Positions 16,228-26,418 of a DNA stretch of 31,636 nucleotides are shown one piece after another. Source of the stretch: Poteriospumella lacustris (taxonomy: Eukaryota > Sar > Chrysophyceae > Chromulinales > Dinobryaceae); contig SMOI01000040.1 in assembly GCA_008000375.1 (NCBI GenBank), forward strand, positions 102,283-133,918, written 5' to 3'. Numbering within the stretch: position 1 is the first letter of the stretch; each line of letters begins with the position of its first letter. Below the pieces are notes generated by a model. That model was given only the letters and a program-made list of their open reading frames with translations. It was not told the DNA's origin and made no database searches. The translations under genes were made by a program, and so were the position numbers.

Positions 16228-18446
16228 TTACTTGTTTTTCACGCTCTGCGCAGCAGATGATGGTAACGAGATGTTCCGTGCAGCAACGTACTGTTGCCAG
16301 AACGCTTTGTGATCTTGAACTGACCTTTGGAGCTCTTGTGCCAGAATTGGCAACGGAACACCGCTTCCTCCCAGGCCATCGACAGTTCCACCAAGAAGAC
16401 CGCCCCCAGAATAACCAGGCTTCTGTGTTGAACCTCGATTCAGAATGGCCAAGATGGGTGCTACTGCAGCTGCCGAGGCAGATGTCATCGCCGTCACGGA
16501 ATACATCGGTGTAACTGCATTGCTCGAGGAAAACGATGGACGATACGTAGCAAAGGGGGCATCGTCATCGAGGACAGCATCGAGAGGATCTTCGTCACGA
16601 TCACGTGTCGTCTCACTGATGGAAACAGACCGCGAGTCCGGGTACGAATCATACAAATACACCTCTGAATTCCGTCGTTCTCGTTCTTTCTCGTACTTCA
16701 TCACGATGTCCAAACGATTGTTGCTGTTTCTAGACGGTAACGTCGTGGAAATACTGGGAAGATTCTCGATATTCTCGATATCACCAATATTCATCGTTGT
16801 TACTGCCGCCGAAGAACCAGTTTTGCCGGATTGCGTTGTGTGTTCGGACAGAGCAGCTGCTGTTTGCACTTTGGAGGAATCAGACGTGGATCCTGATGGC
16901 TTGGAACTGCTATTGCCACTGCCGCTGCTACTCAAGGCGAGAAACGGTGAGGGAGGCAAGGATACTTTCATTCTGGACACTTCTTGCTCGACCGCTGCCA
17001 TGAGCACCTCTGTCCGGAGCGACGTCTATAGCCACCGTACACAGAAATGCAATGAGAAACATGTGGAACAACAGTGGGCAAAGACAAAACCAAGCTTACC
17101 GATAACTGTGTCAACGTTGCCGAGTTCGAGCTTTTCCGCCACGATTGTCGTCGGTCCATGATCGTCGTCAACTGTGAAGGACCCAAATGAGGAGAGGTAG
17201 AGTTCAAGCTCGATGAAATGGGGTAATAGGGTGGACTGGGCCGGGGAAGATCAAAACTATTGCTGGCTCCCCCATCGTAATTGGCCATGTAACCAAAGGG
17301 TGGTGGTGTTGATCCATGCTGAAAGGAGGAAGCACTGGGAAGACTGCTTGATTGTGGATACAGCAACCCCCTGCCGGAATACGACGAAGGACTTGTTCCA
17401 AATAAAACATCGCCACTGCTTCCAAAACTACCCGGATGCAGCATTCCACCTTGCCGCGAAGGTCCGGAAGTTCCTGGTGCTGGCGACATATACACCCCGG
17501 TTGGTTCACCTCGAGCTTCTATGGCTCGAACCTCGCCACGTAAAGCGGAAGTCAAAGCGCTTTCTTCCTTGAAACTACGACGTGGCTGATTCTCTTTTGA
17601 ATCGGAGTATACTCTTGCCCGATATGGGTCTATGCCGTTCGAAAATTGAAAAAAAAAACATCGATGAGAGGTTCCTGCGATCATGGAGAACAAGTGCAGC
17701 AATGTTTACCTTGCGGTGGTGTGCGGCCCGGAATGGGTATTGAGGCGCTATGGATTCTGTTATCACCTTTCTCTGGTCGTGTGGATGACGAATGAGGTAG
17801 ACCGACAAGGGAGCCACCATTGATAGTCCGCAGAATATCCTATGATAACCAGCAACACCAAGTCAAATCAATTTCTGACAGCGGCAATTCAAAATCACAA
17901 AGAAAAAACTACCTTCACAATTGCTGGATTCGTGAACGCTACTGATAACGAAAGCTGGCCTTTCGAAGTAGAAATGGTGGGGAAGTTATAATTCGAAGAG
18001 TCGTATCGGAAAGCTTCGGGTGATATCTTCGGATCATATATTTGTACTGTGATGAGGGGTTTGACCGGGCTGCAATGAAGCATATTAAAACCCGGGAGAA
18101 GACGCAAGAAACTGTACAATCCTCTCAGTAAGGTTTGTATCCGTTGATTTATTGTCGCTGTTGAACCCAATTCAGACGAATCGGGGGAGTTAGTGTAGGT
18201 GAAATTCCAGCGCTCCATGAGAACATGACCGTTCGTCGCATTGTTGAAAAGGTAAAGATCGATGTTCATAGGCCTCGATAATTGTCTTTTCCAACTATTT
18301 ACCGTTTGGCGGATATATTCCGCACAATCAGACGATGAGGAAGTGGACATAGGTTGTAGAACGGCCCTTCGTTCAAGGATAACCGTCTCGGCTCCTTTCA
18401 TGAAGGATTCAAAAACCATGCTGTCAATGGCAGATTGATTCGACAT
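16228..18446 (-). CDS. ATG13: Autophagy-related protein 13 (ATG13), HORMA-domain subunit of the ATG1/ULK1 complex
   Basis: Four exons: 18446-17913, 17839-17710, 17629-17100 and 17025-16228, giving 663 residues. All three introns (73, 80 and 74 nt) have GT-AG ends and the phases agree. Residues 10-200 look like the ATG13 HORMA domain: a FESFMKGAETVILERRAVL helix, RPMNIDLYL, VLMERWNFTY, a TINQRIQTLLRGLYSFLRLLP helix and SLSVAF strand motifs. In known ATG13 proteins this domain recruits ATG14/ATG9 partners. The remainder is Ser/Pro/Gly-rich and predicted disordered, as in other ATG13s, where it carries phosphorylation sites and ATG1-binding segments. A short acidic-aromatic motif, DDDAPFATY, lies near the C terminus and may correspond to partner-binding motifs of the family. 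The gene is convergent with WBP11 and divergent from a small membrane-protein gene. Only the HORMA part supports the name. Confidence 0.82.
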
Positions 18447-19293
18447 GACTGAAATAATATGCTCGACGAATGATTTCGAAAAATGCCTAAGAATTTGATG
18501 AGAGGCGCGTCAAAAAAAAAAACAAGATATGCGTTGAGTTGGAATCCTGGGAGAAGCAGGAACGGACACGTGGAATCAGAGGGACACGGTCAAGGTCACC
18601 AAGAAGACTAACGAAGCAGTTAGTTTACTTTGGGAGATGGTAATTTGCCTCCAACCTGGTGTAAGATAATAATCGCGAGCGTTAGTTTTAATTCATTTCT
18701 GAAAATTTGATTCGTCCGTTCGGAATGCAAGAGAGAGAGAGAAAGAAGGAAGCGGACCAACGCACTCTCAGAAAAGAAACGAATGCAACGACATCTTGGG
18801 CTACGGACAGACTTGCGGAGACCCACTCAATCGCAGAGAGACACTCCCACATGTCTCAGAGCGGGGATTTTTGGAAGAACCCGCACACAAACCTACACAG
18901 AATATCTCACCTTTTGTGCCAAAGTTGGCACAGCTCGGCTCGGTGACAGCAGCACACTCCTCCACTTGTTCTTGACGACAACACATCACCTTCTTGGCTA
19001 AGAAAAAAAAAGCACAATCAAAGAAACCAGGAGAACGAGATCAATGGATTCTTGAAAGTGACCTCTCTTACACTTGAGCACTTGAAGACCTCCATAAAGA
19101 TCCATATATCAACGTAGTCCTAAGTCTGTACTCTTTCCATTATTCTCCAGAGACTGCTGATCGAAATCGATCAGTCGCATCTCTGATCGAGTAAGTAGGA
19201 AAAGTGCTGCAATCTAGCCAGCACGACGACGAAGACGATCACCATTTTGGTGATCACGACGAGTGCGGATTAGACGACGAGGACCACGTGGAA
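18447..19293. promoter_or_regulatory. Region between divergent ATG13 and small membrane-protein genes
   Basis: About 0.85 kb between the ATG13 start and the first in-frame ATG of the next gene. It should hold both promoters. Part of it near the right end may be coding, because the frame of the small membrane protein stays open back to 19195. Short A-runs (18514-18523 and near 19001) and a hairpin at 19157 are visible. The open frame at 18707-18946 has no protein-like features. Confidence 0.45.
19157..19174. repeat. Perfect 7-bp inverted repeat, CTGATCG-AAAT-CGATCAG
   Basis: CTGATCG and its complement CGATCAG flank a 4-base AAAT spacer. A third copy of CTGATCGA follows at about 19183-19190. 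It lies just upstream of the small membrane-protein gene. It could be a 5' UTR stem or an operator-like site for a dimeric regulator. Confidence 0.55.
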
Positions 19294-19797
19294 ATGCGGG
19301 CCCGACCGTCGTCTGTATCATCATCCGGCTACGTTCAAGTAAATACCGAAGAAGAAGACTTTGATGATGGACATCGACCAGGACACCATCGTCGACGGAA
19401 TAATCAAAATACACGGATAGAAACTAGATTGCAGAGGCTTCGAAAGCTTATTCCCAAAGAACCCCCGAAAGGATGTAAGCTGTCGAATCGTTGCCCTTTT
19501 CCCTTGTTCTGTCAGATTCTTAACGCCGCGCAATCGCAACGGTAATGTGTAGGTGCCAAGTGCTGTGCTTTCTTCAGTTGCACAGGAATAGTGTTTTTGA
19601 CAATTCTCGCTATTTTGATTATATTTAACGCTCCGTACCTAAAGCTTAGCCCAGAGAGAATAGAAAACAAGCAGGAACTATTGGAGGCGGTCCTTGGTGC
19701 AATTATGATGTACCTAGGATGCTTCATCATATCAACGTATATTTTATATCAAGGTCCTTCACAAAGGGAAGTTGAAGATGGTCGCTTTCTTCACTAA
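19294..19797 (+). CDS. Small membrane protein with two predicted transmembrane helices, unknown family
   Basis: Two exons, 19294-19474 and 19553-19797, joined across a 78-nt GT-AG intron with matching phase, give 141 residues. The N-terminal half is hydrophilic (SSVSSSGYVQV, acidic stretch, then HHRRRNNQ and a basic helix). The PPKG-CAKCCAFF junction leads into helix 1 (about 25 hydrophobic residues ending FNAP), and a second helix (LGAIMMYLGCFIISTYIL) precedes a short polar tail. Two helices with a Ser/Tyr-rich cytosolic N terminus recall small TMEM230-like endomembrane proteins, but I see no diagnostic motif. The start is uncertain. The same frame is open upstream to 19195 with an Asp/His-rich stretch but no ATG, so an extra 5' exon may exist. 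An alternative 36-nt intron (19543-19578) would also keep the frame but is much shorter than other introns here. Confidence 0.65.
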
Positions 19798-19977
19798 GAT
19801 GCATTTTGTTGATCTGAGATTGTTGAGTGTTATTGTTAGTTTGAACCCTTAGCGTGTAGTTTGCCTCTGTAAATATATATCTCCTCCTGAAGCTCAGATC
19901 TTCAATAGCTGAAGTGCAACAAACATCTCAGTGAGTCATCTTTCAGTTATTACACCTCAGACAGATGAATGATACAC

Positions 19978-22097
19978 CTAAGTGGCTTTGGCCAAATATT
20001 TTTCCCAGGGTCGACCCTTCAGTCCAGCAACAACATCACTCAATGCAACTCTATCACTGAGATAATAAAGTGCAATAGGTTTTCCGAATGATAAATATGC
20101 GAATTTGATTCGTAAAACCCCGCGATCTACCATTCTTTGCAACGCCTCTCGACAAATCTGCAACGGTGGAAGTTCCAATGTCACCGTCGGACCTTGGCGA
20201 CCATCAACTGTGTCAAAATACTGGTTCGTGCGAATCTTTTTCAAAAGTGAATCCAAATGCTCCCATGCTACTTGGGCGGAAAGATTCGCTACTGAAATTG
20301 ATGCCTGTTCTTCTCCACAAATTCGACGACGTTCGTCGCAAAAACAAATGAGAAGCCCAATTTCCAATTCACTCAATGACGCCAAACCTTGAATGAAAGG
20401 CGACTGCTTATAAGCTTCAACTGATTCTTGAACAAGAGATAACAGTTTGGGGATGGGAATCGATATCGCCGGCTTTGACAGCTGACTGAGCGATGGTTGT
20501 GCAATTCTCTCCTGCAACGCTGCAATGGTACACCCGTGTGTTGCTTCGAGATACTCCTTTGCTGCTGCAATAGTTTTCCGGCAAATTTTCAAACCTGCTC
20601 GTAAATCTCCAGCAGCTGCTGCAGCTTTACGAGCGATGAGCTCACGAACTCGGGGATCAAAGCCGGGGAGTTGAAGCTCCGACAGCCGCTCTTGAAGAAT
20701 TAAGTTGACCTGCTCGTAAGAGTACGGAGGAAACGATATTCGTGATACTTCAATTTTCACGCGTGAAATGATGCGTTGCGACAGTTGCTCGAGCAAGTCC
20801 AGAGTGTTTGCGATACCGATGAGAAGGAAAGCTCTCTTGTCATTTCTTGATCGTGACCACTCCAAGAAGCTGAACAGAACCTGATAATCCTTGGTGAGCA
20901 GGTAATCGAACTCATCAACGAGACATACAAGCATTGGCTTGGGCTCTTCGTTTCGAATAATGGAAGGGTCAAAGTATTGTTTCAGCTTCGTAGAAGCTGT
21001 GCGCGCAGCCACATGGCTTCCACTTAAGCCTCTCCACAGTTGTGTGACTAACACAAAACAACCAAATTCAAACACAATGCCGTCAGGTGATGACACGGAA
21101 ATATTCGCGAAGAATTCCACTTACATGCGTCAACCGGATGCTTTAGATGAAGACAATTGATTTCTGTGAAATTGAAATCAGGCAAAGCACCTCGAGCGAC
21201 CTCCTCTCGCAATGCATTGATGGAAGATAACACGGTCGCGGTTTTCCCAGTTCCCGGCATTCCACACAAGAAGAGTGGACCCGATGTTTCACGCTCGACT
21301 ATTCGCTTCCGAATAAACTCTGTAACATTTGACTTCTCTTGGTCCCGGCAAGGCAAATTTTGTGGTACGACAGAGATATGCAGCCGTTGAATAGCGATTG
21401 AAAACACGTCTCTTTCCAAACGCTGGGTCTCTTTCTCGATCAGTGCACCATACGCATATTGATATTGACTCATTCGCAATCCTCGCTCTCTCATTGTTCG
21501 AGGATTGACTTTTTGGACCGAATTGCTTTGGGCGGTGATCAGACAGCGGCAAACATAGTCATTCGAGTTGTTGACACCCGTATCAAATCTCGATGAATTA
21601 GCAATTCGTACGACTTCCTGGATTGATCCCTGTTGTTCAAAATAGCGAAAACAGCTTTAAAACAGATCGGCATTAGCTGAGCTGAAGCGATCCACTTACC
21701 GCTGGAATATCGTCCAACGTATCAGTCTCAACCAACTCATTTGGATCCTCGCCGATGCTAGAACACATAATATGAACAGTAAATATAAATATCTGTTGTG
21801 GGAGCTGGTGTAGGATAATACTTACATTTGACGAAGTTTAGTTGTCAATTCTGCTGTTTGCGACAACCACCGTACTTCCACCATCATCTCCTCCTCCGAG
21901 GTTTCAAAAATAGCCAAAACTTGAGCAAAGGCATCCACCGTGTCAGCCCCTTTGTCTTCTAATTGGACTCGAACACAATCGCCGACATGAACTGAAAGAC
22001 TATCGATTTGAAAACCCTCGTAGAAGCGACGATTGTCGTCATCTTGATGCAAGATAGGTCCAATTGATGTGCACTCAATGGTCTCCTCCGTTGCCAT
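19978..22097 (-). CDS. ORC1: Origin recognition complex subunit 1 (BAH plus AAA+ ATPase)
   Basis: Four exons: 22097-21826, 21757-21700, 21629-21125 and 21047-19978, giving 634 residues. The introns are 68, 70 and 77 nt with GT-AG ends and consistent phases. Residues about 20-150 form a BAH domain (HVGDCVRVQLED, MMVEVRWL, an acidic ELVETDTLDDIP stretch, YVCRCLI). The AAA+ part has Walker A in CGMPGTGKTA, Walker B in CLVDEFDYL, a sensor-1 region GIANTLDLLEQ and sensor 2 near GDLRAGLKICRK. A C-terminal winged-helix region follows. The BAH domain separates ORC1 from the related CDC6. ORC1 binds origins and nucleosomes and drives MCM loading in the nucleus. The protein is short because there is almost no disordered linker between BAH and AAA+. 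The gene is divergent from UBA3 and convergent with the membrane-protein gene. Confidence 0.9.
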
Positions 22098-22505
22098 GTC
22101 TAAATGTGTTCCTCAAAATAGCTCCTTTATCAACAATACTTCAGAGGGTCAGTGTGTGAAATTCTTTTGATGATCTAACGTTGTGTTTGAGAATCTGATT
22201 GAAAAAACATGCGGTAGAAGGGCACTCTCTCAATGAGTATTGATTGAGGGTCACTGCAAAAAGCCAAAAAGCCAAAAGCGTCATGGAATCGTCGTCGTCA
22301 TGAACTACGTACATTGGCGCTACCGATTACATGACAGTATCCCATTTTGATGACACTTTGTCGTACTATGGTTCATGCGTCGGATTGCCGAGGAGCTGCT
22401 GAGAATCGGCGAACAACAAGACAGGGACCTCAATAAAACTCACACAAATCACATCATTCGTCAAAAGATTGGCAACTTTTCTCTGGGCAGACTAACAGAG
22501 AAATC
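22098..22505. promoter_or_regulatory. Shared divergent promoter region, ORC1 and UBA3
   Basis: These 408 bases lie between two divergent start codons. The UBA3 side has an alternative upstream open frame (from 22375) in a different frame, which I judge to be non-coding. No clear core promoter motif is visible. The role is inferred from layout. Confidence 0.5.
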
Positions 22506-23944
22506 ATGTCACACGATAGCCGCTGGGACGCATGGCGAAGAATTCTTTCCCGCCCGTCGCTATTCGGAAACGAAACTGGAAAATTGCCCAATGGGCTTTA
22601 TGAGCCTTCGCAAGAGCTATTCGAAAATGTCAGGACAACGAAGATCCTTGTCATTGGTGCAGGAGGTCTGGGTTGCGAAATCTTGAAGGTAAGGCCGTGA
22701 GGTCGGGGTTGAAAAGAACTGGAAGTGCGTCGTTACATTCTCTTCTGTTCTTAGAATCTCGCACTTTCAGGAATGACCGACATTCACTGCATCGGTAAGT
22801 CGCGACAACGATTCGATTTGGGGTTGACATTATTAACTTTTTTGTTTTTCAAACTTTAGATCTTGATTCAATCGACATCAGCAACTTGAACCGTCAATTT
22901 CTATTCCGAATGAAAGACGTGGGAAAAGGAAAAGCTGAAGTTGCCGCCAATTTTGTAATGGGCAGAGTTCCTGGATGTCGCGTTACCCCTTATGTTGGCA
23001 GGATTCAGGATTTTGATGCTAGCTTTTATCGCCAGTTCAAGATTATCGTTTGTGGCTTAGACAATGTTGAAGCTCGTCGCTGGCTCAACAGCATGGTCTT
23101 GAGTCTCGTCGAAAAGGATGAAGATGGCGAATTGAACCCTGACACTATTATTCCTATCATTGATGGTGGAACTGAAGGATTTAAAGGCCAGGCGAGAGTG
23201 ATTATTCCTAAAGTCACGGCTTGCTTTGAATGCACTGTTGAGACCTTTCCTCCACAAGTCACCTTCCAGCTTTGCACCATCGCCCAAACACCTCGAATTC
23301 CCGAGCATTGTATTGCTTACGCATACACGATTTTATGGCCCAAGGAATTTCCTGACCGTCCCCTCGACAAAGACAGTCCAGACGATATGCAATGGGTTTA
23401 CGAGCAAGCTCTCAGCAGAGCCAATACATATGGGATTGAAGGTGTTACTTACTTCAAAACCCTTGGTGTTGTTAAGAATGTCATTGCAGCGGTTGCCTCT
23501 ACAAACGCAGTCGTTGCTGCAGCTTGTACCAATGAATGCATCAAACTACTGTCATTCGGTGCGCAGACCATCAACAATTACTTGATGTACATGGGAGGCG
23601 ATGGAATCTTTTCTCCCACTTTCACTTACGAAATGAAGGAAGATTGCATGGTTTGCAGTAGTGACATGGAACCTGTCGATATGAATATGTCAGGCGACAT
23701 GACGTTGCGAGAGCTTATCGCACTTCTCGGCGATAACCCCAAGTACCAGCTGAAGAAGCCTTCACTCATGGGCGAAACAAATAACTTATACATGCAGAAT
23801 CCGGAGAGCATGGAAAAGTTGACGCGACCAAATTTGGACAAGCCGCTGAGTAACTTGATTGTTGATGGGGAATTCATTGAAGTTCAGGACCCTGTTCTCT
23901 CCTTGGTGAACAAGCATCTCACTATTCGCGCTCACTTCGTGTAA
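22506..23944 (+). CDS. UBA3: NEDD8-activating enzyme E1 catalytic subunit UBA3
   Basis: Three exons: 22506-22688, 22755-22794 and 22860-23944, giving 435 residues (human UBA3 is about 463). The introns are 66 and 65 nt, GT-AG, phases consistent. The adenylation domain shows VIGAGGLGCEILKNLALSG and, across the second intron, LDSIDISNLNRQFLFR, both hallmarks of UBA3/E1 enzymes. Zinc-type cysteine pairs occur in CFEC and CMVC. The catalytic cysteine region reads CTIAQTPRIPEHC. Further family motifs are LWPKEFP, GVTYFKTLGVVKNV and AVASTNAVVAAACTNE. The C terminus is a reduced ubiquitin-fold domain that docks the E2 UBC12. With its partner NAE1/AXR1, the enzyme adenylates NEDD8, forms a thioester and passes it on for cullin neddylation. 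It is divergent from ORC1 and its 3' end lies 96 bases from the adenylate kinase end. Confidence 0.95.
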
Positions 23945-24040
23945 GCTGTCAATAACTGCTTATTTAAGATCGTTACAAATCCAACAAGCCTGTGTGTTGT
24001 GTAACTTTGGTTAGCAATAGATTTATCACCTAAAAATGTG

Positions 24041-24892
24041 CTATGTACTGAGCATCAATTTCAAAAGTGCATCAGTATCCTTCACTCCTTTCTTAACTTT
24101 GAATTCACTGAGCACTCCTTGGGACTGGAAGTGATCCAAGATAGGCCCAATATTGTTTCGATAGTCAGATAGACGCTGTTCTATTGCCTCTTTCGTATCG
24201 TCGTCGCGGGGAAGGAGGACAGGGTTGCAGGGCGATGTTGATTTGCATCGCTTCGGATCAACAAGAATGGCTGGCATATCAAATCCATCCTCAAGAACAT
24301 CCTCTATATTGAAATTGCCTCCGCAAGTAGCACAAATTCTCCGACCCAACAGCTTCCTAATGATGACGTCCTCCCGTAGAGTAATGTGAACCACTTTAAA
24401 GTCAACAGCCCCTCCGAGTTCGCGAGATATAAGATCAGTAAGATATTGAGCTTGATTGATGGACCGAGGGTAACCGTCCAATATAAAAGAATCTGACGTT
24501 GTCGACAAGTTTTCTCGCACCAATTGATTCGTCATACTGTCCGACACTAGTCCACCTGAGTTTATGGTTTGCTTTATCGCATTCCCCAAATCTGAGTTCC
24601 TCTTAATTTCTGATCTTAAAAGGTCCCTATTTCAACGTATGTTTTGTTACTACGAGGACTCAGAGAATAACAGGTGAAGTTCTTACCCTGTGCTGATGTG
24701 TTTCCAACCTTTCGACGAACATATAATGTCAGCAAATGTACCTTTCCCTACTCCTGCTGCACCAAGGAAAACGAACCCTTTTCTTGCAATACTCATAGCC
24801 TCTAGTTTCTTGTCTTCGAGCCGGATTCGATACACGTTGCTCCTATATTGTTTTATGAAGTCGCGGAGAAAAGGCGTTCTTGATTGGCACAT
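24041..24892 (-). CDS. Adenylate kinase, probably mitochondrial, with Cys-rich LID
   Basis: Two exons, 24892-24687 and 24626-24041, across a 60-nt GT-AG intron; 263 residues. The P-loop reads FLGAAGVGKGT, with Ala where most family members have Pro. It is followed by HISTGDLLRSEI across the splice, the nucleoside-binding DGYPRS motif, a LID with GRRICATCGG and two later cysteines (a C-x2-C and C-x5-C arrangement compatible with zinc), and RDDDTKEAIEQRLSDY. Residues 1-35 precede the kinase fold, are basic with hydrophobic residues (Arg/Phe/Tyr) and resemble a mitochondrial presequence. The enzyme interconverts ATP + AMP and 2 ADP; related enzymes may use GTP. The gene is convergent with UBA3. 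Localisation is an inference. Confidence 0.88.
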
Positions 24893-25036
24893 TGGACATC
24901 GACATCGTCATGATGAAGGATCACACCAACTCTAGACTTGTCTGTGAATCTGCGGATCTATGCATACGCGTACTTGTAAAGTGTAAACCGTAGTACTACT
25001 AGGTTGAAAAGATGAAAGGTATATGTACATCAACAA
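24893..25036. promoter_or_regulatory. Region upstream of adenylate kinase
   Basis: A short gap next to the adenylate kinase start and the doubtful gene at 25.0-25.6 kb. It would hold the adenylate kinase promoter. No clear motif is seen. Confidence 0.35.
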
Positions 25037-25643
25037 ATGGGGGTCATCGCGACACGCGACACGCGACACCCAGCAAAACGTAAACCGCCGCAAGCTGAAA
25101 CGATTCCGAGAGGAAAGCGGAGATTCATTTTTCATTCTCGGAACTCCTTTGACAAGTCGATTCGTAGTGCTGTACTGCGTGAATTTAATTTATCCTGCAT
25201 ATTTGACAGGCAAGAGTATTGCCGTTATTTTTATTTGAAGAATGTCTGGACTGACAAAAAAAGAAGAGAGTCAATCTGTTCGTGGCTCCAACCACTCGCG
25301 GCGTCGGAAGTCTTCTTACAGAAAATCGAGAGAAGTTACTATGACTTCCTCTCAAGATTCTCGAGGAGGAAGGACACCTATCCGCCGTATGGCGAAATTT
25401 GGGAAAAGATGGAGAAAGTATTCGAAATCGAAGCGATGCCCGAAGGCCCCTCACAACACGACCAGCTTTTTGATGAACTTCCACAAAAGCGAGAAAACGA
25501 GACGCAAGCCTCCAAGAGAACAGGTGGAGGAAGACAGTGATATGGATTCAGTGATTAAGGATTTCAACGCCTACGGATCCTTTCTTCCGAAATTCAAAAG
25601 CATCCCAGCTGATATGTTGTCAGTGAACTCGTTTCCTCGATGA
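25037..25643 (+). CDS. Doubtful hypothetical gene, two overlapping frames
   Basis: Two plus-strand frames overlap here. Frame A (25037-25540, 167 codons) has a basic N terminus and then an acidic/aromatic, protein-like stretch with a WLQPLAASEVFLQKIE helix and a DTYPPYGEIWEKMEKVF segment. Frame B (25242-25643, 133 codons, good ATG) is very basic (Arg/Ser/Lys) early and ends with VIKDFNAYGSFLPKFKS, which looks coded. The most protein-like parts are the middle of A and the end of B, so a real gene might switch from A to B near 25510-25540 through a short intron, a frameshift or a sequencing error. I recognise no domain. It is transcribed away from adenylate kinase. Confidence 0.35.
25048..25068 (+). 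repeat. Three perfect copies of the heptamer CGCGACA
   Basis: CGCGACA is repeated three times without a break. It lies inside or just upstream of the doubtful gene. It may be a microsatellite or a regulatory site. Confidence 0.7.
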
Positions 25644-26418
25644 CATTTTCTCTAGCTGTAGCTGTAGCTGTGCTGTATTTCCATGTGTCTCATCATTTTC
25701 AGAGTTGATCAGTCATTTCATTTGTAGGCTTTTGAAAAAGAAAACAGATCTCAGTACCCAAATGCCATTGTATGTTCTTGCCAAGCACTTTTTGTTTCTG
25801 TAAATCTTCTTGTACATTCACGAATCGCGTGCAAACCTCCACGCACGTCATGAATAGATTATACTCTTCTTCGTTCTTTCAACTGTCTTTTTGATGACTA
25901 ATAGACGTGTGTTTGCTGTTTGATGTTCCTTCATTGTTGAAAAGAAAAGGTTCATCCCGAAACTTGTGTCTGTAAAAAGGGCGCAATTCGTTCGTCGTCG
26001 ACGAATATAGCACCATTGTAAACTCAATGTATTCTATCAAGACACCCCCGGTAATTCTGACTGACTGTTTCCTTCATTTCGTGGACGTGAACACGGACAT
26101 GCAGCACTACAGACTACAGTGGCTCGGCTGGGTCGTTTTGGGTAAAGGAGTGTGTGACACTGTACTTCTGGGTGCGTGTGTGCGTGTCACCAGCAGCGGC
26201 GGAGGCATCATCATCGAACACCAACACCGAAAAAATAAAGATAGAGGATGGAGGACGACAAACTGAAAGAAAAATAGCGCTTGACAATATAGACGCGATC
26301 ATTGATCAAAAGTCCAACCAACCGAAGCTTGGAAAGGTTGATATAGTGTACAGTTTGCTTCAAGTGTCATTTCTGTGGTGCACAAAGACCGACTGAGAAT
26401 CGGATCAGAAGAAAGGAA
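25644..26418. other. Region upstream of the CK2 alpha gene, no gene seen
   Basis: About 0.8 kb without a convincing gene. It begins with a small hexamer repeat and is AT-rich with T-runs. It should hold the 3' end of the preceding transcript and the CK2 alpha promoter. Open frames around 26027-26396 have no protein-like features. Confidence 0.45.
25654..25671 (+). repeat. Three perfect copies of the hexamer AGCTGT
   Basis: AGCTGT is repeated three times directly after the stop codon of frame B of the doubtful gene. It is a short tandem repeat. Confidence 0.65.

Noticed and set aside
19475-19578. Reading through 19475 and removing only a 36-nt intron (19543-19578) in the membrane-protein gene
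   Set aside because: It keeps the frame but the intron would be about half the length of all others here; the 78-nt intron gives a better helix start (CAKCCAFF).
25245-25440. A weak resemblance of frame A (WLQPL...YPPYGEIW) to the N-terminal part of uracil-DNA glycosylase
   Set aside because: The catalytic GQDPYH motif and everything after it are missing, and the match is only a few residues.
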